NCBI GenBank assembly: GCA_945871455.1
Contig: CAMBXJ010000139.1
Span: 1-9,312 of the forward strand
Reading direction: 5' to 3'
Origin: Asaia bogorensis
GTDB taxonomy: Bacteria > Pseudomonadota > Alphaproteobacteria > Acetobacterales > Acetobacteraceae
DNA: 9,312 nt
In this document: positions 1 to 6,347 of the stretch, in pieces
Layout: the number at the start of each line of letters is the position of its first letter
Position numbering within the stretch: position 1 is the first letter of the stretch
Notes under the pieces: generated by a model
What the model saw: the letters and a program-made list of their open reading frames with translations, nothing else
What the model was told of the DNA's origin: nothing
Database searches by the model: none
Position numbers and translations under genes: made by a program

Positions 1-1253
1 TGGCGCTGGTGCTGACCGCCGTGGCGGCCCGCGTCGCGGACAACCCCGGGATAGGGGACGCGGGGATTCGCGATACGGGGAGGCGCGTTGTCGGCACGCA
101 CGATGCGGTTAGGCACGATGCGGTTAGGCACGACCTTGGCGTGCGCGAATCCGAGATGCGCGAACCTGGGATGCAAGACCTTGCGGCACGCGACCCTGGG
201 ATCCGAGGGGCACGGCCGCGGCGCCTGGAAACCGCCCCCTCGGAGACGCACCAGTCTGGAGGAACCAACGGCGGCACCAACCCAGGGAGAGACCCAAGCG
301 GCCCGTCCGGCATCACGACCAGCGACCGTCGAACCGCCGGTGGCTCGGACATCGTCCCGGCGCGGTTGGGATCCGGTCGGGACGGACTGGTCGCGGCCGC
401 CGGGTGTCTGGTCCTGTTCGGACTGATCGCCCTGCCATCGGCGCCAACCCTGCTGGCGTTGGGGTGCCTGTTGCTGGGACAGGCCATGCTGGTGGTGATG
501 GTGCCGGCTCTGTTGCCTCTGGTGATGGTGCTGGTGCCTCGGTTTCGGGGTATCGCATCGCTGACCCATGATGCGGCGCTGACCGACGCGATGTTGCTCG
601 CATTGGGGCTGGCCACTGCCTTGGTCTGTGGTGTGCTGCTGATGCGTCCTCGCTGGCTGGCCCGTTCGCGCGGATCGGTGCGGTCCGGCGGGCGGGATCG
701 GCTGACCTTGCTGCATATCGCCCAGACCGGCATCGGCGTGTTCGCCTTCGGCCTGGGCACCGCCGAGGCCTTGTTCGCCGGCCTTGTCACCCTGCTGCTG
801 CTGACGGTGACCTGGACCGCCGTTGAGATCAGCACGATCGGCAAGGTCGAACGCCTGGTGGCGGTTGGCGGGATGGCGGGATTGCCACCGTTTGGCGTGT
901 GGCCGGGATTGGTGCTGATCGTGCTGGCCACCGCGCATCGGTCGGTTTGGCTGCTGTTGGCACTCAGCCTTGCCTTGGGGTTGATCGCCTGGGTGACCGT
1001 CGCCCGCTTGCCCTCGGGGCGGTTCTCAGGGGAGTTCTCAGGGGGACACCCGGGGCAATCGCCAGCGGGAAGCCCTGGAGGAAACCCTGGGGGACCCCCT
1101 GGGCGATCCCCTGGCCGGCTCCATGGGCGCTGGACCCGTCCGTTGGCGCCGGCGTGGGCCTGGGTGCCGCTCGCGGTGACCGTTCTGGTCGGTCTGGCCA
1201 TGCCGGAGGCCGTGACCGCCTGGCTGCGTAGCCTGACCGTGGTGGCGGGATGA
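1..1253 (+). CDS. HyfF/NuoN-like membrane subunit, C-terminal part (5' end outside window)
   Basis: The reading frame is open at the left edge (first whole codon at base 3), and its first residues (ALVLTAVAARVA) look like the end of a membrane helix, so the true start lies upstream. Numbering from the GTG at base 9, hydrophobic stretches lie near residues 126-176, 191-213, 233-272, 283-308, 311-334 and 379-398. The segment GLPPFGVWPG (291-300) resembles the conserved AGxPP loop of NuoL/M/N antiporter-type subunits, and LLHIAQTGIGVFAFGLG (234-250) lies where those proteins have their preceding helix. I infer a proton-translocating-type subunit of the inner membrane complex whose other subunits follow. 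Two hydrophilic low-complexity stretches (residues 11-124 and 336-375) interrupt the helices and contain tandem repeats. Its stop overlaps the next start by four bases (ATGA at 1250), implying coupled translation. The family call rests on the PP loop and gene context; the exact subunit (HyfF, or another NuoN/M type) is uncertain. Confidence 0.6.
   Translation, partial: ALVLTAVAARVADNPGIGDAGIRDTGRRVVGTHDAVRHDAVRHDLGVRESEMREPGMQDLAARDPGIRGARPRRLETAPSETHQSGGTNGGTNPGRDPSGPSGITTSDRRTAGGSDIVPARLGSGRDGLVAAAGCLVLFGLIALPSAPTLLALGCLLLGQAMLVVMVPALLPLVMVLVPRFRGIASLTHDAALTDAMLLALGLATALVCGVLLMRPRWLARSRGSVRSGGRDRLTLLHIAQTGIGVFAFGLGTAEALFAGLVTLLLLTVTWTAVEISTIGKVERLVAVGGMAGLPPFGVWPGLVLIVLATAHRSVWLLLALSLALGLIAWVTVARLPSGRFSGEFSGGHPGQSPAGSPGGNPGGPPGRSPGRLHGRWTRPLAPAWAWVPLAVTVLVGLAMPEAVTAWLRSLTVVAG
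39..218 (+). repeat. degenerate 15-base tandem repeat inside the HyfF-like gene
   Basis: About twelve 15-base units in register with the codons encode pentapeptides such as DNPGI, GDAGI, RDTGR, HDAVR, HDAVR, HDLGV, REPGM and RDPGI. Two neighbouring units, 99-113 and 114-128, are identical, and a third begins at 129, so copying is recent there while the flanking units have diverged. The stretch is hydrophilic and lies between predicted membrane helices. It does not match the A(D/N)Lxx pentapeptide-repeat family. Confidence 0.75.
1014..1133 (+). repeat. degenerate 12-base tandem repeat inside the HyfF-like gene
   Basis: Ten 12-base units in codon register encode tetrapeptides SGRF, SGEF, SGGH, PGQS, PAGS, PGGN, PGGP, PGRS, PGRL and HGRW. 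The Gly/Pro/Ser-rich, Arg-containing segment separates the last two predicted membrane helices and should be a flexible loop. The units are related but not identical. Confidence 0.7.
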
Positions 1254-2827
1254 CCGCCGCCGCCCTGATCCGATCCGCCGAAGCGGTGGTCTGTCGCCCC
1301 TGGTTGCGCCACATCCTGCCGGCAACGGACTGGGCCTCGTTGGTCGCCGCGTTGGCCGGCGAGCCGCTCGACCTTCTGGCGCTGTGGGCCGACCCGATCC
1401 AGGTCCATGCGCTGTTGTTGGACCCGGCGGCGATGTCGGTCCAGGCGGTCTCGACGCCGGTGGAGCACGGCGTCTACCCGGCGGTCTCCCCGGTACGTCC
1501 GGGGGCGGCCTGGTATGAGCGGATGATCCGCGACCTGTGGGGCCATGAGGCGTCTGGCGGGCAGGACCCGCGGCCCTGGCTCGACCACGGGCGCTGGCCG
1601 AGGGCGGTCCCGATGGGATCACGCCCGGCCCAGGCGCCCGGTGCCGCCGAACCGCCCGAGTTCCTCGGCGAGGCTGGGTCGAACCTGATGCAGGTGCCGA
1701 TAGGTCCAATCGGCGGGCCGATGGGGGCGATCTCCGGGCCGATGGGTACAATCGGCGGGCCGATGGGTACTATCGGCGGGCCGATGGGGGCGATCTCCGG
1801 CCTCATCCACGACGCCGCCCATCTCCGCCTCACAGTGGCCGGCCCCCGCATCCTGCGCGCGGAAGGCCGGTTCGGCTACACCCACAAGGGAACCCTGTCG
1901 CTGATGCAAGGGAAATCGCCCCGGGCCGCCGCGCGCTTTGCCGCCCGCATCTCGGCCGATGCCACGGTGGCGCACGCCCTTGCCTTCGCCCAGGCCGCCG
2001 AGGCCGCGTCGGACACCGACCCGCCGCCCCGCGCGGTTGGATTGCGGGCGATCATGCTGGAGGTCGAACGGATCGCCTGTCACCTGGCCATGCTCGCCGC
2101 GGTGGCCGACATTGTCGGTGCCACGCGGCCAAGGGGGACCGCCGAAAGGCTGCGGGAGCGGCTGCTGGGGGCATCGGAGGACGGGTTCGGGCATCGGCTG
2201 ATGATGGACTGCGTCATTCCCGGCGGTGTCGCGCTGGATATCGCGCCCGGGGGCACCGCGCCGCTCGTCGATGCGTTGGAGGCGGTGGCAGTGGCCCTCG
2301 CCCCCTTGCGGCGCATGATCGGCGGTTTCGCGATGGCGACCTGGCTGGATGGATGCGCGCGCACCGACCTGGCGACGTTAACAGCCCTGGCGGTCGGTGG
2401 CGTCGCCGGGCGAGCGGGCGGACGGCGGATGGATGCGCGGATGGTCTCGTCGCTTTACGCGGATCTGGGTTACGCGCCGACCCTGGAAACCGCCGGGGAT
2501 GCGGCGTCGCGCTGCCGGGTGATGCTGGCGGAGATCGAGGAAAGCCTGCGCCTGATCGCCTATCTGTTGCGAATCCTGCCGGATGGTGTGACCTCCGTGG
2601 CGTTGCCGCAGGTCAGCGGGGAGGGCATTGGCTGCGCGGAATCGGCGCGCGGCGATGTCTGGCACTGGATGCGGCTGGATCACGGACAGATCGTGGCGGT
2701 GTTCGCGCGCGACCCGGGCTGGGCGCTATGGCCATTGGCGGAGGCGGCCCTGGCGGGGGCCTCGTGCGACGATGTGGCGCTGACCCGGGCGTCTCTGGCT
2801 CTGTCGGTCTCGGGAATGGATCTGTGA
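1250..2827 (+). CDS. HyfG/HycE-like large subunit lacking the Ni-Fe ligands (Ehr-type)
   Basis: A 525-residue protein of the group 4 hydrogenase/complex I 49-kDa family, with an N-terminal NuoC/HycE-N-like domain (about 1-105) and a NuoD/large-subunit domain (about 145-525). Recognisable family segments are RFGYTHKG (207-214), TVAHALAFAQAAEAA (239-253), EVERIACHL (271-279), GFGHRLMMD (312-320), IPGGVALD (323-330) and GDVWHWMRLD (468-477). Active enzymes bind Ni-Fe through an N-terminal CGIC-type and a C-terminal DPCxxC-type motif. Here the first position reads RISADAT (233-239), and the protein ends at ALSVSGMDL with no C-terminal cysteine pair, so hydrogen chemistry is not expected. It probably forms the soluble arm with the small subunit encoded downstream. 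A four-unit GPMG repeat (156-183) expands the conserved GPxH loop. The ATG at 1250 overlaps the upstream stop. Family assignment is firm; the reaction is unknown. Confidence 0.87.
   Translation: MTAAALIRSAEAVVCRPWLRHILPATDWASLVAALAGEPLDLLALWADPIQVHALLLDPAAMSVQAVSTPVEHGVYPAVSPVRPGAAWYERMIRDLWGHEASGGQDPRPWLDHGRWPRAVPMGSRPAQAPGAAEPPEFLGEAGSNLMQVPIGPIGGPMGAISGPMGTIGGPMGTIGGPMGAISGLIHDAAHLRLTVAGPRILRAEGRFGYTHKGTLSLMQGKSPRAAARFAARISADATVAHALAFAQAAEAASDTDPPPRAVGLRAIMLEVERIACHLAMLAAVADIVGATRPRGTAERLRERLLGASEDGFGHRLMMDCVIPGGVALDIAPGGTAPLVDALEAVAVALAPLRRMIGGFAMATWLDGCARTDLATLTALAVGGVAGRAGGRRMDARMVSSLYADLGYAPTLETAGDAASRCRVMLAEIEESLRLIAYLLRILPDGVTSVALPQVSGEGIGCAESARGDVWHWMRLDHGQIVAVFARDPGWALWPLAEAALAGASCDDVALTRASLALSVSGMDL
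1715..1798 (+). repeat. four 21-base in-frame tandem units in the large-subunit gene
   Basis: Units at 1715-1735, 1736-1756, 1757-1777 and 1778-1798 each encode GPMG(A/T)I(S/G). Units 1 and 4 are identical in DNA, and units 2 and 3 differ by one base (aca/act). A partial unit (GPIG, 1703-1714) precedes them. Homologous large subunits have a short GPxH-AGIIEPGH-type loop at this place, so the units look like a local expansion of the GP motif. It lengthens the loop by roughly 28 residues without breaking the frame. Confidence 0.9.
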
Positions 2828-3060
2828 GCGGCGGCGCTGGAGAGGTCAGGCCGGCCATCGCCGCGGCATGCGGGGCGACGAGCGCGATGCGGGCCGCGGC
2901 GAGGGCGGCGCGACACCTGCGCCATGCGGCACGCCGGCCGGAACGATGGGCGCGGATGATGGCGATGGTCGGTGCTTACCGCCGAGGCCGAAGATGGATG
3001 CCGCCGGTTGCACTATGTCTCCGCGCGAGGCGACGCATGGCAAAAGGGGTCGGACGATGA
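2824..3060 (+). CDS. possible small basic protein between the large and small subunit genes
   Basis: A 78-codon ORF starts at GTG 2824, overlapping the large-subunit stop (GTGA), and ends at 3060, overlapping the small-subunit start (ATGA at 3057). Four-base overlaps at both ends are what translational coupling would look like. Against a real gene: the product is very Arg/Ala-rich, has no recognisable domain, and uses codons avoided by its neighbours (CGA several times, AGA, CTA, GCA). It lacks the Cys-rich ferredoxin motifs of HyfH, the subunit found at this position in E. coli. It could be a coupling leader, a decayed subunit or chance. No homologue is recognised. Confidence 0.3.
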   Translation: MSGGAGEVRPAIAAACGATSAMRAAARAARHLRHAARRPERWARMMAMVGAYRRGRRWMPPVALCLRARRRMAKGVGR

Positions 3061-3653
3061 GGCTGGCCGGTCTGATGCGCAGGCTGCGCGGTGGGGGAGG
3101 GACCCCGGTCGCACCGGTCGCACCGCTCGAACCGGCCGCACCGGTCGAACCGGTGGATGCCGATACGGTTGCCCTGCTGGCCGAACGCCTGGGCGTCACG
3201 TCTCGCCGGCGTCTGGGACGCGGTATGACCATTCGTCACATCGATACCGGAAGCTGTAACGGCTGCGAGGCAGAATTGCGGGCGCTGACCGGCGCCGTCT
3301 ATGACCTGGAACGCTACGGCCTGACCTTCGTCGAGAGTCCGCGCCATGCCGATATCCTGCTGGTCACCGGGCCGCTGACCGCCAACCTGCGGGAGGCGTT
3401 GGAGCAGGCCTGGGATGCGACTCCCGACCCGAAATGGGTGGTGGCCCTGGGCGACTGCGCGATCGATGGCGGGGTGTTCAAAGGCAGCTATGCCGTCTTG
3501 GGTGGAGCCGGGATCAGCGTGCCGGTCGATCTGACGATCAGCGGATGTCCGCCGTCTCCGGCCCGGATCCTTGCCGGTTTGCGCGCCTTGCTGGAGGTGA
3601 ACCGGGACCCGGTCGCCGGATCAGCGACCCGCGGGCCGACCCGCGACGGTTGA
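3057..3653 (+). CDS. HyfI/NuoB-like small subunit with an intact [4Fe-4S] site
   Basis: A 198-residue protein of the NuoB/HyfI (20-kDa) family, which carries the cluster nearest the active or quinone site. The four expected ligands are present: C67 and C70 in GSCNGCEAE, C134 in LGDCA and C164 in SGCPPSP. Other family segments are DLERYGL (83-89), DILLVTGPLT (99-108) and PDPKWVVALGDCA (123-135). The N-terminal 60 residues form a variable basic and Ala/Pro-rich lead ending in RRRLGRGMTIR, as commonly precedes this domain in Hyf-like small subunits. ATG 3057 is preferred to in-frame starts upstream because AAAAGGGG (3042-3049) is a good ribosome binding site and a 4-base overlap with the preceding small ORF exists. 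The subunit should dock on the large subunit and pass electrons. It is the last gene of the operon in this window, and no HyfH-type ferredoxin gene is seen between it and the large subunit. Confidence 0.88.
   Translation: MRLAGLMRRLRGGGGTPVAPVAPLEPAAPVEPVDADTVALLAERLGVTSRRRLGRGMTIRHIDTGSCNGCEAELRALTGAVYDLERYGLTFVESPRHADILLVTGPLTANLREALEQAWDATPDPKWVVALGDCAIDGGVFKGSYAVLGGAGISVPVDLTISGCPPSPARILAGLRALLEVNRDPVAGSATRGPTRDG
3108..3152 (+). repeat. 9-base (x-x-Pro) tandem units in the small-subunit gene
   Basis: Five 9-base units encode VAP, VAP, LEP, AAP and VEP in the N-terminal lead of the small subunit. The first two are identical. The stretch is Ala/Pro-rich and probably a flexible linker ahead of the cluster-binding domain. 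Confidence 0.6.
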
Positions 3654-4097
3654 GCACCCAAGAGGGAGCGGTGCGGACCGGCGCAAGACCAACCGTGGGA
3701 CAGGGGCCACCGCGTCTTGGGGGCGGGTGCCGGATGGAGAAAGCGCTTCCCTGTTCCCTGGCATAAAAAGGAGTTTCTTCACCACCGCCGAGATCTCTGA
3801 ATGCTGTAGGACCAGGCTCCGGTTCAGGACCGGGCAACGGCTCTCTCGCCCTGGCGGGTCAGGATCACGCCGAAACGCCCATACCGTCGCTGACGACCGT
3901 GGTGCCGTCGCTCGGCAACCGGGAAGGCGTCGCCGCCGGCCCTACGCGGGCATGGCTGGACACCGCCCCGAGGTTAGGGACGAACGGTTAGGGACGAACG
4001 GTTAGGGACGAACGGTCATGGACGAACGATCACGGGCCTCATCCGCGACCGTCCTTTACACGTCAATCGCCCGAAGCGCGGCGCCCGGTCGGCGATA
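3654..4097. other. gap between convergent operons, no gene supported
   Basis: The hydrogenase-like operon enters from the left and the CitE/CaiB operon from the right. The ORFs in this gap have no family signature and no good ribosome binding site. No convincing rho-independent terminator (strong GC stem plus T run) was found for either operon. The only notable structure is the 14-base tandem repeat at 3972-4027. A weak inverted pair, caagac (3684-3689) and gtcttg (3714-3719), encloses a 24-base loop and is not a clear terminator. Confidence 0.6.
3972..4027 (+). repeat. 14-base tandem repeat, four units
   Basis: Three identical units of GGTTAGGGACGAAC lie at 3972-3985, 3986-3999 and 4000-4013, followed by a fourth with two changes (GGTCATGGACGAAC, 4014-4027). 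A period of 14 is not a multiple of three, fitting non-coding DNA. There are no unique spacers, so it is not a CRISPR array. Confidence 0.92.
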
Positions 4098-4988
4098 CTA
4101 TCCGCGACCGCGCGCCTTCAGGGCAGCCGCTCGTTTCAGCACCGACTGCGCCCGGTTCACCACCGGCACGTCGATCATCGCGCCCTCGAACTGGACCGCG
4201 CCCAGGCCTTCCGCATAGGCCTTGTCATAGGCGGCGACCATCTTCTGGGCACGCTCCACCTCGGCCTCGGTCGGCTGGAATTCGTCGTTCAGCACCGGGA
4301 CCTGCAACGGATGGATGGCACTGGCGCACATGAAGCCCAGCCGGCGGGACCGGCGGACGATGGCGCGGAATGCGTCCTGGTCGCGGAAATCGGCGATCGA
4401 GCCGACGAATCCCATCGGCAGGATCCCGGCCGCGCGGGCGGCGAAAACGGTCTGCTGCTTGGGATAGAACAATGCTTCCGGTTCCGATTGGGCGCCGACA
4501 TCGGCGGCGAAATCCTCCGACCCCAGGCTCAGTCCGACGATACGAGGATGCGCCTTGGCGATATGCTCGATGCGGAAGAAGCCGACCGCGGTTTCCACCA
4601 GCACCAGGAATTTGATCTTTCCCGCCGGCAGTCCCCGCTCGGCTTCCAGCTCGTCCACCATTTCGGCGACGGCCCAGACATGTTCGGGACTGTCCACCTT
4701 GGTCAGCATCAGGGCGGTGACGCCGGGAATGACCGCGGCCTCGATATCGCGCACAAGCATCCGCCACGGGCGATTGACGCGCACGACGACATCGGCGCCG
4801 TTGCGGTTCACCTGCGGGATCGCATCCGCGATCAGGGTGCGGGCATGGTCCTTCTGGGACGGAGCGACCGCGTCCTCCAGGTCCAGGATGATGGCATCGG
4901 CGCCCTTGTCGGCCCCGGTGCGGACGAATTTCTCGGCCGTTACGGGGACAAACATCAACGAACGCCAAACGGGCAGGTCATCGCGCAT
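4098..4988 (-). CDS. HpcH/HpaI-CitE family CoA-ester lyase
   Basis: A full-length 296-residue TIM-barrel protein of the CitE-like branch, whose characterised members cleave malyl-CoA, beta-methylmalyl-CoA or citramalyl-CoA, or act on related acyl-CoA esters using a divalent metal. Visible family segments are RSLMFVPVTAEKF (9-21), DAIILDLEDAV (31-41), VVVRVNRP (67-74), LVLVETAVG (128-136), LSLGSEDFAADVG (153-165), FVGSIADF (194-201) and ASAIHPLQVPVLNDEF (222-237). By family comparison R70 should bind substrate/CoA, and E132 and D159 should hold the metal. The C-terminal helices (KAYAEGLGA to NRAQSVL) are intact. It starts two bases after the stop of the CoA-transferase, with its AAGGA site inside that gene's end, so the two are co-transcribed and probably act in sequence. 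The substrate cannot be read from the sequence. Confidence 0.88.
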   Translation of the reverse strand: MRDDLPVWRSLMFVPVTAEKFVRTGADKGADAIILDLEDAVAPSQKDHARTLIADAIPQVNRNGADVVVRVNRPWRMLVRDIEAAVIPGVTALMLTKVDSPEHVWAVAEMVDELEAERGLPAGKIKFLVLVETAVGFFRIEHIAKAHPRIVGLSLGSEDFAADVGAQSEPEALFYPKQQTVFAARAAGILPMGFVGSIADFRDQDAFRAIVRRSRRLGFMCASAIHPLQVPVLNDEFQPTEAEVERAQKMVAAYDKAYAEGLGAVQFEGAMIDVPVVNRAQSVLKRAAALKARGRG

Positions 4989-4990
4989 GA

Positions 4991-6211
4991 TCAGGCTTCC
5001 TTAATGATGCCGTCGGCCGCGAGACCGGCGATGCGCGCCGTGTCGTAGCCGATGGATTGCAGAATGGATCGTGTGTGTTCGCCCAGGTTGGGCGCGGCGT
5101 AGCGCAACCGGCCGGGCGTGTCCGAAAGGCGCGGGATGATGTTGTGCATCAGGACCGACCCGGCCTCCGCGTCCGGGGCTTCCACCAGCACGCCGCGTTC
5201 CTGGACATGCGGGTCGTCGATCAACTGGTCGATCTCATAGACCGGGTTGGCGGTGACCTCCGCGGCCTCGAAGATCGCCATGTTCTCGTCCAGGGTGCGA
5301 GCGGCAATGAAATCGGCCACCGCGGCATCGCATTCGTCGATGTTGCGCACCCGGTCGGTGTTGGTGCGAAATTTGGGATCGTCGATCATTTCCGGTTTGC
5401 CGATGGCGCGGAACACGCGTTCGGCCATCGCCTGGATCGACGCCGACATGGCGATGAACCGACCGTCGCTGGTCTGATAGACATTGCGCGGGGACGTGGT
5501 CAGCGAACGGCTGCCGGTCCGGCGCGGCTTCTCCCCGCTGACCCGATACATCGCGGCTTCCGGGCCAAGCACGGACACCATCGGCTCCAGCAGCGGCAGG
5601 TCGATGATCTGGCCTTTCCCGCCGCGTTCGACCACGCGCAACGCCACCATCACCGCGTAAGCGCCATACAGGCCCGATACCATGTCGGCCATCGCCAAAG
5701 GCGGCAGGACCGGCGGGCGATCGTCGAACCCGTTCTTGGCGGCGAAGCCTGACATGGCCTCGACCAGGGTGCCGAAGCCCGGGCGGTCTCGATACGGGCC
5801 GGTCTGGCCGAACCCGGTGATGCGCACGATGATCAGCTTCGGATTGCGCTTGTGCAGCACGTCCGGACCGAGGCCCATCTGCTCCAACGTGCCGGGACGG
5901 TAGTTCTCGATCAGGACGTCGCTGGTATCCAGCATGTCCAGCAGCAGGTCGCGCCCGGCCTGGGGGCGCAGGTTCAGCGCCACGCTCTTCTTGTTGCGGG
6001 CGTAGACCTTCCAGTGGAGGGAAAGGCCCTTGGTGCGCCAGGCGCGCAACGGGTCGCCGACTTTCGGGTCCTCGATCTTGATGACCTCAGCGCCCTGGTC
6101 GGCCAGTTGCAGGCTGACCATGTTGCCAGCGACCAGGCGGGACAGGTCGACGACCCGGATCCCTTCCAGTGGCACGGGCGCGGTCGGGTCGAATTGGATG
6201 GACTGTAGCAT
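4991..6211 (-). CDS. family III (CaiB/BaiF) acyl-CoA transferase
   Basis: A 406-residue CoA-transferase of the CaiB/BaiF/Frc family, which moves CoA between carboxylic acids through an aspartyl-CoA-type intermediate. Family segments (numbered from ATG 6211) are LEGIRVVDLSRLVAGN (15-30), LADQGAEVIKIEDP (37-50), LIENYRPGTLEQMGLG (100-115), ITGFGQTGPYRDRPGFG (131-147) and LPPLAMADMVSGLYGA (169-184). D176 in MADMVSG is the expected catalytic aspartate. ATG 6211 is preferred to an in-frame GTG at 6244 because AAGG sits six bases before it and the extra residues are unlike the family. The length is normal. It is first in a two-gene operon with the CitE-like lyase, which suggests that it activates a hydroxy-acid or dicarboxylate to a CoA thioester that the lyase then cleaves. 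A decayed copy of a related gene lies at 8110-8251. Confidence 0.9.
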   Translation of the reverse strand: MLQSIQFDPTAPVPLEGIRVVDLSRLVAGNMVSLQLADQGAEVIKIEDPKVGDPLRAWRTKGLSLHWKVYARNKKSVALNLRPQAGRDLLLDMLDTSDVLIENYRPGTLEQMGLGPDVLHKRNPKLIIVRITGFGQTGPYRDRPGFGTLVEAMSGFAAKNGFDDRPPVLPPLAMADMVSGLYGAYAVMVALRVVERGGKGQIIDLPLLEPMVSVLGPEAAMYRVSGEKPRRTGSRSLTTSPRNVYQTSDGRFIAMSASIQAMAERVFRAIGKPEMIDDPKFRTNTDRVRNIDECDAAVADFIAARTLDENMAIFEAAEVTANPVYEIDQLIDDPHVQERGVLVEAPDAEAGSVLMHNIIPRLSDTPGRLRYAAPNLGEHTRSILQSIGYDTARIAGLAADGIIKEA

Positions 6212-6297
6212 GGGGGACCTTGGTTGCGGTTGCGCCGGGAGCACCCGTCGTAGGGCGGCGGGGCGTCGGGATCAATCGAGAGGGGACAGTTTCCGCC

Positions 6298-6338
6298 ATC
6301 AGCGAAAAACACGTGCCAATCCCTTCGCGATCAGCGAA
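6298..6338 (+). promoter_or_regulatory. candidate operator of the toxin-antitoxin operon
   Basis: A 9-base direct repeat, ATCAGCGAA, occurs at 6298-6306 and 6330-6338, 32 bases apart (about three helical turns). The second copy is also one arm of a perfect inverted repeat, TTCGC (6324-6328), gatca, GCGAA (6334-6338). It sits 9-50 bases before the toxin ATG, where Xre-type antitoxins commonly bind to repress their own operon. An AT-rich AATATA follows at 6337-6342 and could overlap a -10 element, but I see no clear -35. The same gap also holds the start region of the divergent CoA-transferase operon. Confidence 0.5.
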
Positions 6339-6347
6339 TATACCGCC

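Noticed and set aside
1038..1851. Long ORFs on the minus strand opposite the large-subunit and HyfF-like genes
   Set aside because: They are Arg/Pro-rich translations of GC-rich DNA opposite well-supported genes. One (1474-1851) shows a GPPIxPI repeat only because it mirrors the 21-base repeat.
3684..3719. Inverted repeat caagac/gtcttg after the small-subunit gene as a terminator
   Set aside because: It is only six base pairs with a 24-base loop and has no T run.
3820..3935. Minus-strand frame ending RYGRFGVILTRQGERAVARS before a stop at about 3827, as a gene remnant
   Set aside because: The short tail looks protein-like, but the upstream part is Arg-rich and no family could be recognised.
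3972..4027. TTAGGG-containing repeat as a telomere or CRISPR array
   Set aside because: The period is 14 bases with no unique spacers, only four copies, and it lies between bacterial genes. The TTAGGG string is incidental.
4311..6208. Plus-strand ORFs across the CitE and CaiB genes
   Set aside because: They are antisense shadows with no family motifs. The minus-strand genes have intact catalytic motifs and ribosome binding sites.
6313..6335. Possible sigma-54 promoter (TGGCACGTGTTTTTCGC, minus strand) for the CoA-transferase operon
   Set aside because: The GG and GC elements are twelve bases apart instead of the required ten.
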